A stretch of 61,330 nucleotides of DNA from Caballeronia sordidicola. Lineage in GTDB: Bacteria; Pseudomonadota; Gammaproteobacteria; Burkholderiales; Burkholderiaceae. The DNA lies in contig NZ_FCOC02000031.1 of the NCBI RefSeq assembly GCF_001544455.2, positions 1 to 61,330 on the forward strand, in the 5' to 3' direction. Within the stretch, counting starts at the first letter, position 1; every line of letters starts with the position of its first letter. Made by a program: the position numbers and the translations under genes. The notes under the pieces were generated by a model that saw only the letters and a program-made list of their open reading frames with translations, did not search any database and was not told the DNA's origin. This document shows, piece after piece, positions 1-9,532 of the stretch.

Positions 1-57
1 ACGTGGCTGAACACGGCGTATCCGAGCGGTAACTATCTGAGTTTGATCAAGAACTGA
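1..57 (+). CDS. C-terminal end of an upstream gene (partial)
   Basis: The frame opens at the window edge and reads about 18 codons (ending in ...YPSGNYLSLIKN) to a TGA at 55-57. A strong intrinsic terminator begins about 30 bases later, which supports this being the true end of a gene. Too little is present to name the product. Confidence 0.6.
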   Translation, partial: TWLNTAYPSGNYLSLIKN

Positions 58-89
58 TCGATAGATAGCGGCATATATGCAGCACAGAA

Positions 90-126
90 CGCGAGGCTTC
101 CGGCAGGTCGGAGCCTCGCGTTTTTT
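90..126 (+). terminator. Rho-independent terminator
   Basis: A GC-rich stem (CGCGAGGCT pairing with AGCCTCGCG) with a loop of roughly 13 bases is followed at once by TTTTTT. It lies just after the stop codon at 55-57 and is the clearest intrinsic terminator in the window. Confidence 0.9.
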
Positions 127-716
127 ATGGGCGAGCTGAACTCAGGGTCTGCGATCGGTTGAACGGATTTTCTTCGACATGATTTTACATGGCACCTTAA
201 GATAATATGGGATCCTAAAATAATAACAACTGGCGAGTTCTGCTGATCAGAAGCCAAGTCTGACCACATTGAGATAAAGATTGTGATTATGAAAAGCGCC
301 CGCGTTAGTGCCGCGAAAGGTCCGAGTCAACTGTGAGGGACGGCAGCTTTCATGCAGACATTTACGCGCGCGCTGACCGTACGCTGCTTGGATTTATCAA
401 CATTTGCCGGCCAATAAGATAGGCATGTCTATCAAGTGTCAGTGATGTGTGCCTTTGCCTTCACCTCGTTCTTGATCTTTGGCGGTCCGGTCAATCACGT
501 CTTCATCAGAAAACGGCAATGAACGCGGCGGCCAGTGTGCGACGACCTGTGTTGACCTGTGTGTATCAAACGAATTTCAAGATACGGAAAAAGAAACGTA
601 ATTTAAACTGCTCGCGAGCCGCTCGTCAGTTTATTTTTCTTGTTACCGAATGTTTGGGAGCGAAGCATCGCGCTTTTTACGCGTGGATCCATATTAACTA
701 CTCCAATCACACGTTC
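127..716. other. Upstream region of the TPR protein gene, no gene seen
   Basis: This stretch of about 590 bases is more AT-rich than the following gene. The reading frame of the next gene stays open back to 447, but residues encoded before 717 look like untranslated sequence rather than a TPR fold. I see no convincing promoter, RNA gene or repeat. Confidence 0.4.
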
Positions 717-2513
717 ATGCCCGAGTCGGAACTATCAAACACAATTGATCCAGTTATCGCCGTTTGGCACTTGCTGCGTAACCGGGGAGTCGACGCGGCA
801 GTGAACCATTCCAGCATCACGCCTCAACTGCGTGGAGAGGTACGCATAAGCGCCGACGAGCTATCGGAGTCAGGCGGAGATGAATCGGCGATCAAGCCCG
901 AGGCGGCCAACGGCGCGCGCTATGCACGAATCGCGTTATTTTCCGACGCGCTCGGCAACCCGGCCGCGACCCGTCGATATAGCGAGAGAGCCGTCGCCGT
1001 GCTCGGAGCAGCCTTAAGCATCCGGTGGATCAACTGGTTGATCAGCCAACGCGCGTTGTCGGCAACAGTTGCGATGCTTCGTGCTTATGAGCAACTAGAA
1101 AGTGAAGATTCGCGGGCAGCGTGGTGGCTGGCTTCGGCGTTGGCGCAGTTGCCCGGCGACGATGCGCGGGCGGAGCGTTGTGCGGCACTTGAGCGCGCTT
1201 ACGCGCGCGATCCTGCGATTGATCAGGCGTTGCCGCTGGAACTGGCAATCTCATATCGCGAGAGCCGGGACTGGGATCGCGTTGAACAAGTCTGTCGAGA
1301 CGTTCTATCGCGGGAACCGGCCAACGCTGAAATTGCCTGGCAACTCAGTCACGCGCAATGGCAACGCGACAATGACGCTGTTGCGGCCGAAGCGACGATG
1401 CGCGCAGTCAATGCCACCGCACCGGGCAATAGCAAGGTGGTTGCCGCGATCGGCCTTTATCTCGCTGAGCAGGGACGCTACCGAGACAGCGAGGCTGTAT
1501 TGCATGCATCACTCAAGCTAGATCCTGGCAACGCCCAGGCGTCCGCCGACCTGGCAGAACTCCAATTACGCCGGGATTTCTGGTCTGCGGCATGGCCGCG
1601 ATTTGAAAAACGCCTGACGACTGCCGATCGCGCTTCGGACAATGTCGTCCATGTTATGGCCTCCTTGGCCCCACGCTGGCAGGGAGAATCGTTGGCTGGC
1701 AAGACGCTGATCGTTTATAGCGAAAAGGGCAGCGGCGATGATATCCAGATGGTCCGTTTCATTCCGGCATTGGCTGCGCAAATCCGTCAGGCAGGCGGCA
1801 CGCTCAGGCTTGCAGTGCGTCGCTCATTGCAGCCGTTGTTTTTACGCTTTTATGAGAATTGCGTCGCGATCGAAGATAAGTTGCTGGGCACACCTGACTA
1901 TGTACTGGCCATGATGAGTGTCCCCCACGCTATACGCCTGCGAAAGAGCCAAGTGCGCGGTGTACCCTATCTGGTTGCCGACACTCGCAAAGTGAAGACT
2001 TGGCGCGAACGGCTCAGCTCAAACGAGGGCGCGCTGCATGTTGGATTGGTTTGGAGCGGCGATCCCACGCATCGGCGCGACGCAAAACGCTCGATCGCAT
2101 TGACCGCCCTGGAACCGGTCTTGGCTATGCGGAATGTGGTGTTCTATCCATTGACGCCGGGTCGCTCCAACGACTCCATGGCTTTGCTTGATCGAGGTTA
2201 TCGAGTGTGCGATCTGACCGATCGCTATACCAATGGTTTCGACGACGTTGCCGCGCACATCACAGCGCTTGACGCAACAGTGACGATCGATAGCGCTCCA
2301 TTGCATCTGGGTGGCGCGCTGGGTCGCCCCGTGTTCGCGATGCTCGATCATGTATCGCACTGGTGTTGGGGCGATGCGCAAGCGCAACCATGGTACGACT
2401 CGGTCGAACTTTTCAGGCAGCCCAAGCCTGGGGAGTGGGCGCCTGTGGTCGAACGGGTGGTGGCACGTTTGGGCCGCATGACAGGTGTCTCCTGCGCGCA
2501 TGCGGACGACTAA
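717..2513 (+). CDS. TPR-repeat protein with glycosyltransferase-9-like C-terminal domain
   Basis: The 598-residue product has an N-terminal half of helical repeats of about 34 residues (TPR-like, e.g. AIDQALPLELAISYRESRDW and the repeats following it). The C-terminal half resembles the TPR/glycosyltransferase-family-9-like proteins found in Burkholderia, with a KTLIVYSEKGSGDDIQMVRF strand-loop and a late segment TIDSAPLHLGGALGRPVFAM that would form the nucleotide-sugar pocket. Such proteins are linked to protein or surface glycosylation, but the acceptor here is unknown. The start at 717 is chosen because homology-like sequence begins there. The Shine-Dalgarno is poor and the frame stays open upstream to 447, so the start is uncertain. 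No signal peptide is visible, so a cytoplasmic location is inferred. Confidence 0.75.
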   Translation: MPESELSNTIDPVIAVWHLLRNRGVDAAVNHSSITPQLRGEVRISADELSESGGDESAIKPEAANGARYARIALFSDALGNPAATRRYSERAVAVLGAALSIRWINWLISQRALSATVAMLRAYEQLESEDSRAAWWLASALAQLPGDDARAERCAALERAYARDPAIDQALPLELAISYRESRDWDRVEQVCRDVLSREPANAEIAWQLSHAQWQRDNDAVAAEATMRAVNATAPGNSKVVAAIGLYLAEQGRYRDSEAVLHASLKLDPGNAQASADLAELQLRRDFWSAAWPRFEKRLTTADRASDNVVHVMASLAPRWQGESLAGKTLIVYSEKGSGDDIQMVRFIPALAAQIRQAGGTLRLAVRRSLQPLFLRFYENCVAIEDKLLGTPDYVLAMMSVPHAIRLRKSQVRGVPYLVADTRKVKTWRERLSSNEGALHVGLVWSGDPTHRRDAKRSIALTALEPVLAMRNVVFYPLTPGRSNDSMALLDRGYRVCDLTDRYTNGFDDVAAHITALDATVTIDSAPLHLGGALGRPVFAMLDHVSHWCWGDAQAQPWYDSVELFRQPKPGEWAPVVERVVARLGRMTGVSCAHADD

Positions 2514-2569
2514 ATCGCTTGTCTGAAAGTGCTTGTCCTTCAACGATAACGAATCGCGGCGCACATCGG

Positions 2570-3436
2570 CTATTCGTCAAAGCGCACGCCAAGAGTCCGC
2601 ACCAAGAAATCGTGGACCAAGACCGGAAGCACTTCATGGAACTGCTCGCGATCAAACCCTTCCGGATCTGAAGCAGGTGGAAAGTCCGCCCGCTGCATTG
2701 CCACGGGAAAGGGCGACAGGAAAGAAAAGTGCCCCGCGCCCGGTACGACGATCATTTCCAATGGCGTGCCCGCCGGCAATCGTGCCAAGGCACGCTGGAT
2801 TGCGTCAGGTGGCATAACCGGATCGCGCTCTCCGGCCATCACCAGTAACGGCGTGACTACGCTGTCAAGCGCTCCGGGCACCATGAACCAGTCCGTGGCC
2901 GGCGCGAGCAAAACAGCGGCTCCAATACGGCTGTCTGCAGTGACCGGCAGTGGCTGACCGGAACGCGACCAGGCATGGCCGCCAGCGAGTGCCAGGGCCG
3001 TGAATCCGCCCATCGAATGCCCCACTATGCCGACACGGCAGGCATCCGCCGACAACCGAAAGAATGGATCCGCGAGCAGAGCGTCGAGGGCAAGCGACAT
3101 ATGACGCGGACGCGCCACCGCAGACTCGTCCGTGTTGGAGAGGGAGCGATCGTTGTTGTTGTCGCCCGGATGCTCCGGACTGAGCACAATAAAACCGCGC
3201 CTGGAAAGATGAGTACCAATGCTCCGGTAGAGAAGGTGCGAGCCGCCACCACCATGCGATATCAAACATACGGGAAACAGGCCCGACGCAATCGGAGCGT
3301 CCAGTGTCGCGTCGAATGTGTAGGGGCCGAGTGTTGTCCCCGACGCCGCCGCCAGTGTCGGATATTGAACGATGCAGGCAAACGTAATGGCTCGATCATG
3401 ATCTTCTATTTGCACGCTGCGCAAGCCGGAATTCAT
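2570..3436 (-). CDS. Alpha/beta hydrolase of the dienelactone / PAF-acetylhydrolase type
   Basis: The 288-residue protein has the alpha/beta hydrolase signature: an oxyanion-loop segment SHGGGGSHLLY, the nucleophile elbow GHSMGG, a later acid strand (VMAGERDPVMPPD) and a C-terminal histidine region (PGAGHFSFLSP). The fold and long cap-free layout resemble the plasma PAF-acetylhydrolase/dienelactone hydrolase group; the substrate cannot be told. I place the start at the ATG at 3436 because GAGGT lies just upstream; the open frame continues to 3487. No signal peptide is evident. The gene is divergent from the chemoreceptor gene and convergent with the TPR gene. Confidence 0.8.
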   Translation of the reverse strand: MNSGLRSVQIEDHDRAITFACIVQYPTLAAASGTTLGPYTFDATLDAPIASGLFPVCLISHGGGGSHLLYRSIGTHLSRRGFIVLSPEHPGDNNNDRSLSNTDESAVARPRHMSLALDALLADPFFRLSADACRVGIVGHSMGGFTALALAGGHAWSRSGQPLPVTADSRIGAAVLLAPATDWFMVPGALDSVVTPLLVMAGERDPVMPPDAIQRALARLPAGTPLEMIVVPGAGHFSFLSPFPVAMQRADFPPASDPEGFDREQFHEVLPVLVHDFLVRTLGVRFDE

Positions 3437-3651
3437 AAGACCTCGAAGAGCGGTTGCCTGGGCGAGTACGCGGTGTCGGCAATGCACCGGAAGCGCAGTT
3501 TAATGCACCAGATACGTGCCGTGAAGAAGATTAAGCCACTTAAAAAGCACAGGGTTTGTGCATCGCAAAATTTCCGTTGATGGGCCTGTTCAGTTGTGAA
3601 CGTCAGCGCCGTTATCCCCCATAACCCTGACCTAAAAGGAAGTGACTCGAT

Positions 3652-5586
3652 ATGCGTTTGTTTGCACCCGGCATGGTCCTGATGGGCCGGCTGACCATGC
3701 CGAAAAAGCTCGTTGTTCTCGCGCTGCTGTTTCTGTTGCCGCTTTCAGTTTGCCTCTTCTCCACGCTGCGCGACGCCGATCACGCCTATGCATCCACGCA
3801 GCAGGAAATAGAGGGCGTGGCATTGCTCGGCACGAGTCAGGCGCTGATCAAGTCGGTACAAAAACGCAGAGGCGCAAGTGCCGGGGTCATGGCAGGCAAC
3901 GAAGGCATGCGTTCCGCTTTCAACACCGCAAACGCCGAATCCGACCACTTGCTGAAAGCCTTGAGCGCTCAGGCCGCCTCCACAAGAACCTTCAGCGTAA
4001 AGGCTCAGGTCGATACACTCGCTGATCAATACGCGAAGCTCGCGGCAATGCCGTTGTCGGCGAATGCGAAGGATGTATTCGACGCACACACCGCGCTGGT
4101 TCGTGCAATCTTTGCGTTCACCGCCGACCTGGCCGATAGCTCCAGGCTCGCGCTCGATCCAGAGCCTGCAACGTATTACCTCATCAACACTGTCGTTGTA
4201 TCGTTGCCTGCGGCTGCGGAAATGGCTGCGATCGCACGGGGCAAGGGTACAGCGGCACTCAGCAGCGCGCAGATCAATCCCGCGGATCGGGGCGCGCTTG
4301 GCGTGCACGCAATGATGCTGCGTGACCAGATGGAAAACGTGCGGCAGGATCTCGTGCGCGTGCGCCGTGCCCTCGACGATTCCGCCGCGCAGAATCAGTT
4401 GGGTAATTCTGATTTCGACGACTTCGATTCCTTCGGGAAAACCGTCGCAAGCCTTGCGTCGGATGCGGGCGCGGCCACGGTGGATGCAGGTGCGTATTTC
4501 GCCATGGGCACCCGTGCTGTCGATTCGCTTTATAGCGCGCATACACGCCTTTCCGCCTTGCTTGGTAGCCTGCTTGCAGAGCGGGCTGGCGCCGAAGCGC
4601 GCAAAGTGTGGACCATGAGCGCGCTTAGCGTGGTATCCGTGGGTCTTGCGCTTTACCTTTTTATCGCGTTCGCGAAACGCACGAGCGAAGATGTCAACGA
4701 GATCGCCGCATGCATGGCGCGCGCCGCCGAAGGCGACTTGCGACATCGGCTCGTTGTTGACGGCCGCGACGAGATCGCCTCGATTCGAAGCGGACTCAAC
4801 ACGCTGTTCATGGCGCTCAACGACATGATCGTTTCGACAAAAGCCACCGCCGGGTCGGTGCTTGCGGGCAGTGAAGAGATCGCTTCGGGCAATCTCGACT
4901 TGTCGCGCCGAACGGAAGAGCAGGCGGCGTCGCTCGAGCAGACCGCCGCGAGCATGGAGGAGCTCACTTCCACTGTGCGCCACAATGCCGACAACGCGCG
5001 GCAAGCGGGCGCGCTGAGCCGCGATGCATCGGCCAAGGCAGGCAGCAGCGGCGAGATCATCACGCGCGCCGTGTCCGTTATGAACGAGATTGCCAAACGT
5101 TCTAGCGAGATGGGCGAAATGATCTCGACTATTGAAAGCATTGCGTTCCAGACCAATATCCTTGCACTCAACGCCGCAGTGGAAGCAGCGCGTGCGGGCG
5201 ATCAGGGCAAAGGGTTCGCCGTCGTCGCGGGAGAAGTGCGCACGCTTGCGCATCGTACGTCGGTAGCCGCGAAAGACGTCAAGGGTTTGATCGAGCGCTC
5301 GGCTGAAGGCGTGCGCGGCGGCACGACGCTGTTTCATGAAGCGGATGCCGCGATCCAGAGCGTGATCGCTTCCATTAGCGGTGTGGATGTCATTATCAAC
5401 GAGATCGCAGGCGCATCGGCGCAACAGGGCGACGGCATAGAACAGATCAATGTGGCGATCGCGCAGCTTGATCGCGTGACACAGCAGAATGCGGCGCTGG
5501 TGGAAGAAGCGGCTGCAGCTAGCGCTTCGCTAAAGGAACAGGCGCTGAAAATGGAGGGCGTGGTTGCGGCATTCGATGTTGCGTAG
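3652..5586 (+). CDS. Methyl-accepting chemotaxis protein
   Basis: This 644-residue transmembrane chemoreceptor senses a periplasmic or membrane signal and controls CheA/CheW. A first membrane segment lies at about residues 19-38 (LVVLALLFLLPLSVCLF). It is followed by a helical sensor region of about 280 residues, a second membrane segment at about 319-341, a HAMP linker, and a long signalling domain. The conserved hairpin tip (FQTNILALNAAVEAARAG...GFAVVAGEVRTLA) lies at about 495-535. The C-terminus lacks a CheR-tethering pentapeptide. The start is supported by AAGGAAG upstream of the ATG. The sensor domain carries no ligand motif I recognise, so the attractant is unknown. Confidence 0.95.
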   Translation: MRLFAPGMVLMGRLTMPKKLVVLALLFLLPLSVCLFSTLRDADHAYASTQQEIEGVALLGTSQALIKSVQKRRGASAGVMAGNEGMRSAFNTANAESDHLLKALSAQAASTRTFSVKAQVDTLADQYAKLAAMPLSANAKDVFDAHTALVRAIFAFTADLADSSRLALDPEPATYYLINTVVVSLPAAAEMAAIARGKGTAALSSAQINPADRGALGVHAMMLRDQMENVRQDLVRVRRALDDSAAQNQLGNSDFDDFDSFGKTVASLASDAGAATVDAGAYFAMGTRAVDSLYSAHTRLSALLGSLLAERAGAEARKVWTMSALSVVSVGLALYLFIAFAKRTSEDVNEIAACMARAAEGDLRHRLVVDGRDEIASIRSGLNTLFMALNDMIVSTKATAGSVLAGSEEIASGNLDLSRRTEEQAASLEQTAASMEELTSTVRHNADNARQAGALSRDASAKAGSSGEIITRAVSVMNEIAKRSSEMGEMISTIESIAFQTNILALNAAVEAARAGDQGKGFAVVAGEVRTLAHRTSVAAKDVKGLIERSAEGVRGGTTLFHEADAAIQSVIASISGVDVIINEIAGASAQQGDGIEQINVAIAQLDRVTQQNAALVEEAAAASASLKEQALKMEGVVAAFDVA

Positions 5587-5698
5587 CCCTTGCCCCCGCA
5601 ATGCACGTCCCTGGTCGCGAGCGGGTATATTGAGCGGATCCGCGAAGCGCGAGGCGTCACGCTTCGAAGAACCGTCTTGATCGATCAGGGGAATTGCA

Positions 5699-6085
5699 AT
5701 GGAAAAAAGCGAGCTTTCCGACCTCTACCGAGCCTACATTGCCTGCTTGAACAAGCAGGACTGGACGCAACTCGGACAGTTCGTTCATGACGATGCGTCC
5801 CATAACGGCAAACGCTTCGGCCTGGCTGGATATCGTGAGATGCTGGAACGAGACTTCGATGAAATCCCGGACCTCCACTTCAACATTCAATTGCTGATCG
5901 CCGATCCTCCGTTTATAGCAAGCCGGCTCGCCTTCACGTGCGCGCCAAAGGGAAGATTTCTCAGCCTTCCTGTGAATGGCAAGACGGTTTCCTTTGCGGA
6001 GAATGTCTTCTATCAGTTTCGGGAAGGAAAGATTGCGGAGGTATGGTCGGTGATAGACAAGGCGGCTATTGAAGCGCAGCTCTAG
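5699..6085 (+). CDS. SnoaL/NTF2-like protein
   Basis: A 128-residue protein of the SnoaL-like/ester cyclase NTF2 fold: an N-terminal helix pair (LYRAYIACLNKQDW), a central GLAGYREMLERDFDEIPDL segment and a C-terminal strand with the typical ending GKIAEVWSVIDKAAIE. Members range from polyketide cyclases to small-molecule binding proteins, so a reaction cannot be assigned. GGGGAA precedes the ATG. It stands alone between the chemoreceptor and a convergent catabolic operon. Confidence 0.8.
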   Translation: MEKSELSDLYRAYIACLNKQDWTQLGQFVHDDASHNGKRFGLAGYREMLERDFDEIPDLHFNIQLLIADPPFIASRLAFTCAPKGRFLSLPVNGKTVSFAENVFYQFREGKIAEVWSVIDKAAIEAQL

Positions 6086-6094
6086 CTTCGAAAC

Positions 6095-6829
6095 TCATGC
6101 CGCCAGATACCCGCCGTCCACGGGCACGATAGCGGCGGTCATGAACGACGCCGCGGGCGTGCACAAAAACGCCACAACCTGCGCAACTTCCTCAGGTGCG
6201 CCCCAACGCTTCATGGGCGTGCGATCGAGAATCCCTTGCGAGCGGCCCGTATCTTCCTGCAGCGCCTGCGTCAACGGCGTGGCAATCCATCCCGGCGCAA
6301 CCGCATTCACGCGAATGCCGTCCGCAGCGTAGGCAATGGCGAGCGATTTGGTCAGTTGCGAAATCGCGCCCTTGCTCGCGCTATAAGCGGGCACGAGGCC
6401 GCCGCCGAAAAAGCTCAGCATCGACGCCGTATTCACAATGCATCCCGACGATGCCTTGAGCAACGCGCGCGCACCGGAACAGACACGCATGGTGCCGTGC
6501 AGGTTGATATCGACAACGTCTTCGAATACGTCGACTTCGTGTTCGGCTCCGCGCCGGATCACGCCCGCGCAATTCACGACAATATCGAGCCGGTCGAACT
6601 CCTTGAGCACGGCGCTTACGTTCGCTGCAGAACGCACGTCGAGCGTGACCTTGCGCACGGCCGGCGCCAAACCATCCGGCGCCTCCGCTGCAAGCGGCAA
6701 GCCTGCCGCCACCACGTGCGCACCAAGCTGCGCCAGATGATTGGCAATGGCTGCGCCAATGCCGGACAGGCCACCGGTGACCAGCGCCACCTTGCCTTCG
6801 AGCACGTTATCCTTGAAAGTCATGTCCAA
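6095..6829 (-). CDS. Short-chain dehydrogenase/reductase (SDR)
   Basis: A 244-residue classical SDR, the last gene of a four-gene minus-strand operon. The cofactor motif TGGLSGIG lies near the N-terminus. The sequence continues with NCAG, a catalytic serine region (NTASMLSF) and the catalytic YSASK. An ending of the VDGGYLAA type is normal for complete family members. It probably oxidises or reduces a small alcohol/ketone made in the pathway of the neighbouring dioxygenase. Fifteen bases separate it from the MFS gene. A second ATG two codons downstream is an equally possible start. Confidence 0.9.
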   Translation of the reverse strand: MDMTFKDNVLEGKVALVTGGLSGIGAAIANHLAQLGAHVVAAGLPLAAEAPDGLAPAVRKVTLDVRSAANVSAVLKEFDRLDIVVNCAGVIRRGAEHEVDVFEDVVDINLHGTMRVCSGARALLKASSGCIVNTASMLSFFGGGLVPAYSASKGAISQLTKSLAIAYAADGIRVNAVAPGWIATPLTQALQEDTGRSQGILDRTPMKRWGAPEEVAQVVAFLCTPAASFMTAAIVPVDGGYLAA

Positions 6830-6844
6830 TCCTGAGAATAAAAT

Positions 6845-8146
6845 TTACGAGGGCTGTGTCTCGATTGAAGCGGGCAGCACGTCGGGCGCGACCTCTTTCA
6901 CCACGAACAAATAGACCAGCGCAGCGGCGAAAGCGACGCCCGCGCTGATCAACAGCGCGTTGACGAACGAATGCGTCTGGTCGACCACAATGCCGGTGAT
7001 GATCGGCGCGAACGATCCGCCAAGATAGCCGCCAAAGTTCTGCATGCTGCCCAACGATGCCACCAGATGACGTGGCGCCGCCACGCTGACGAGCGCCCAT
7101 GCGGTGCCACTCGACATATTGACGAAGAACATTGCGAGCGAGATATAGACAATGGCGAGCGTGGTGCTGGGCGTATAAGCCGCCGGCACCGTGAACGCAG
7201 CGGCGCCGACCAGCCCAATGCAGACCGGCCACTTGCGGCTGCGAATGGGCGCCATGCCGCGCTTGAGCAGATGATCCGCAATGTAACCGCTTGACACCAT
7301 GCCAATGGTCCCGAAAACATAAGGTATCGATACAAGCCAGCCCGTATGCGCAATGCTCAGGTGACGTTCGTTTTCGAGGTAGCCCGGCAACCACGTCAAA
7401 TACAGCCACACCATATAGATCACGCCCATGAAGCCGAAGATCATGCCCCACGTATTGCGCAGCTTGAAGAGGTTGCCCCATTCGGCGAGACTCACGCCTT
7501 TTGCGCGCGGCTCGACCTTGTGATCCGACTCCAGATAAGCAATCTCCGATTCGTCCAGCGCCACTTCATCGCGGTTGCGATACGTCATGTACCAGCCAAT
7601 CGAAACCAGTATGCCGAGCACGCCCATGATGACGAACATAGTTCGCCATCCGAATGAAAGCATCAGTACGGTCAGCAGCGGTGGCGCGATCATCGGCGCA
7701 ATGGTCGAGGACGCGACAAAAGTCCCGGTCGGACGGCCCCGTTCATGCACGGCGAACCATTCGTTCACGACTTTTGCGCCCGCTGGAAACAAGGGCGCTT
7801 CCGCCACGCCGAGAATAATACGCGCCGAGAGGAAATGATTCAGCGACTGAATGAAGCCGCCCGCAAGCTGCGCGACCGACCATATCAGCATGCCGAGTCC
7901 GAGCATGGCGCGTGAACCAAAGCGATCAAGGAGGGCGCCTACAGGAAGCTGGGCGAATGCATACGCCAGCGAAAACGCCGACAACAGCAAGCCCATTTGC
8001 GAAGCGGACAGATGCAGTTCCTGGCTGACCGAATGATTCGCTATGGACAGCGTTGAACGGTCCAGGTAATTGACGATACCCGCTATGGTCAGGAATGTGA
8101 CCGCGATTATCTGCGTGCGCTTAAGGCGTGGGGATTTCTGAAGCAT
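6845..8146 (-). CDS. MFS transporter, anion:cation symporter type
   Basis: A 433-residue major facilitator with 12 predicted hydrophobic segments. The first loop reads NYLDRSTLS, and GALLDRFGSR matches the MFS loop 2-3 signature. This pattern is typical of the ACS family that carries organic and aromatic acids. The start at 8146 is chosen because GGAGACAAGC precedes the ATG; an upstream in-frame start would add 25 hydrophilic residues. It sits in the middle of the dioxygenase/SDR operon and so probably imports the substrate of that pathway across the inner membrane. Confidence 0.9.
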   Translation of the reverse strand: MLQKSPRLKRTQIIAVTFLTIAGIVNYLDRSTLSIANHSVSQELHLSASQMGLLLSAFSLAYAFAQLPVGALLDRFGSRAMLGLGMLIWSVAQLAGGFIQSLNHFLSARIILGVAEAPLFPAGAKVVNEWFAVHERGRPTGTFVASSTIAPMIAPPLLTVLMLSFGWRTMFVIMGVLGILVSIGWYMTYRNRDEVALDESEIAYLESDHKVEPRAKGVSLAEWGNLFKLRNTWGMIFGFMGVIYMVWLYLTWLPGYLENERHLSIAHTGWLVSIPYVFGTIGMVSSGYIADHLLKRGMAPIRSRKWPVCIGLVGAAAFTVPAAYTPSTTLAIVYISLAMFFVNMSSGTAWALVSVAAPRHLVASLGSMQNFGGYLGGSFAPIITGIVVDQTHSFVNALLISAGVAFAAALVYLFVVKEVAPDVLPASIETQPS

Positions 8147-8223
8147 ATGCTTGTCTCCTGCATGGAATGTGTCTTGAGCAATGACTGCTTTCTTGTTGGC
8201 GCGTGATGCTTGTAGACCCACGC

Positions 8224-8976
8224 TTAGTAGGTCGCGCGTCCTCCCGACAGATCAAACGTCGCACCCGTATTGAAGGTGCAGGAATCCGAGCATAGCCAGA
8301 GCGCGAGGGCGGCTACTTCCTGCGTGGTGCCGAGCCGGCCCATGGGGCTTTTATCGATCATGGTCTGCACGTGGGCCGCGGCCATCTGCTCGAGCAAGGG
8401 CGTTTCCACCGCTGCGGGCGCGATGCCGTTCACCAGGATGCCGGTCTGCGCCAACTCCTTGCCAAGCGACTTCGTCATTGCAATGACACCCGCTTTTGCC
8501 GCGCTATAAGCCGATGCATTCGCCGTGCCTTCCTTGCCTGCAAGCGACGCAATATTGACGATACGCCCAGTACGCGCCCCGCGCATGACCGGCAGCACGA
8601 TCCGGCTCACGTGATAGGTGCCCAGCAGGTTGACCTCGATCACGCGCTGCCATTCGGCGGGATCGCATTCGTCGAGCGGCTGTGTGGAACCGGCAAAGCC
8701 CGCGTTGTTCACAAGGTAATCCACGCGGCCATACCGGTCGATGGTAGCGGCAAGCGCCGCTTCAATGGAAGCGGGGTTGGTGATATCGACATGAAAATGC
8801 GCGGGCGCATCTGGCGTGCCAAGGTCGCCCGCGATCCGGTCCCAGTTCACCGCGTACGCACCGTTGGCGCTGAACGCCTTGCAAATCGCCCGGCCGATTC
8901 CACCGGCCGCGCCTGTCACGACCGCCACGCGTCCAGCGAAGTCATATCTCGCGTGCGAAGAAGAAGCCGTGGTCAT
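8224..8976 (-). CDS. Short-chain dehydrogenase/reductase (SDR)
   Basis: A 250-residue SDR with the cofactor loop TGAAGGIG, the NNAG motif, the catalytic serine in NIASLAGKEG and the YSAAK active site. It is a 3-oxoacyl-reductase-like/alcohol-dehydrogenase-like SDR. Its ATG overlaps the stop of the dioxygenase gene (ATGA at 8973-8976), so the two are translationally coupled. This suggests it acts directly before or after the dioxygenase. A longer open frame runs upstream but would lie inside the dioxygenase gene. Confidence 0.9.
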   Translation of the reverse strand: MTTASSSHARYDFAGRVAVVTGAAGGIGRAICKAFSANGAYAVNWDRIAGDLGTPDAPAHFHVDITNPASIEAALAATIDRYGRVDYLVNNAGFAGSTQPLDECDPAEWQRVIEVNLLGTYHVSRIVLPVMRGARTGRIVNIASLAGKEGTANASAYSAAKAGVIAMTKSLGKELAQTGILVNGIAPAAVETPLLEQMAAAHVQTMIDKSPMGRLGTTQEVAALALWLCSDSCTFNTGATFDLSGGRATY

Positions 8977-9500
8977 CGAATGAACTGGTCCACGTAGTCT
9001 TCGCCCAAACCGTTCGATGCATAGTGTTTGCGGCACATCTCGATCTTGGTGAACACGTCTTCGTAGCCGGTGTAGTTGCCATACGGATCGCAATAGAACA
9101 TCACGCCGTTCACCTGGAAGTACGTGATCATCTCCTCGACGTCATCGGGCACGTACAAGGTATGGGTTTCGCCGGGAGGCTCGTAGACGTAGCTTCCTTC
9201 CGTTGCGGTCCATTCGTGTTCGAGGTACTTCCAACGCCCTTTCAACACGAACCCGTGAACGCCTTGCGGATGACGATGCCGGCTCAGGACACCCGACTTG
9301 CGCACGCGCAGCAGGTTCATCCAGTAGCCTTGCGAAGCGTTGAGGCACAGTGGGCGGAACGACACGTTTTCGGCTTGCGGCACCCACACGCGTTCATCGG
9401 TCGGAATGGCGAACGGCACCACGACTTCCTTCTGCGCCTCCTTGGGAAAGGGCAACTGATACGGCATGGTGGCGGGATAGGTATTGACGATATCTGGCAT
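8973..9500 (-). CDS. Cupin dioxygenase, 2,4'-dihydroxyacetophenone dioxygenase family
   Basis: A 175-residue single-cupin protein. The metal-binding cupin motif is visible as RHRHPQGVHGFVLKG, then a second half with EPPGETHTLYV, giving the expected His/His/Glu/His ligands for iron. Overall length and the ending match the 2,4'-dihydroxyacetophenone dioxygenase family, which cleaves a C-C bond next to a carbonyl. The real substrate is unproved and might be another hydroxyketone. It is the first gene of a four-gene operon with two SDRs and an MFS carrier. A perfect palindrome lies 18 bases upstream of its ATG. Confidence 0.8.
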   Translation of the reverse strand: MPDIVNTYPATMPYQLPFPKEAQKEVVVPFAIPTDERVWVPQAENVSFRPLCLNASQGYWMNLLRVRKSGVLSRHRHPQGVHGFVLKGRWKYLEHEWTATEGSYVYEPPGETHTLYVPDDVEEMITYFQVNGVMFYCDPYGNYTGYEDVFTKIEMCRKHYASNGLGEDYVDQFIR

Positions 9501-9517
9501 GGGCGACCTTTATAATT

Positions 9518-9532
9518 GTCCATAATATGGAC
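9518..9532 (-). promoter_or_regulatory. Perfect palindrome upstream of the cupin operon, likely operator
   Basis: GTCCATAATATGGAC consists of 7-base perfect arms around one central base. A further GTCC half-site with flanking ACAAT follows at 9537-9545, mirroring the ATTGTCC that begins the palindrome. The position directly upstream of the dioxygenase ATG suits a repressor site. The cognate regulator is not evident nearby: the adjacent LacI protein has a different candidate operator. Confidence 0.55.

Noticed and set aside
3745..5424. A long antisense open frame in the chemoreceptor gene
   Set aside because: The forward strand encodes a full, well-formed chemoreceptor. The reverse frame has no recognisable fold and low-complexity Arg/His content.
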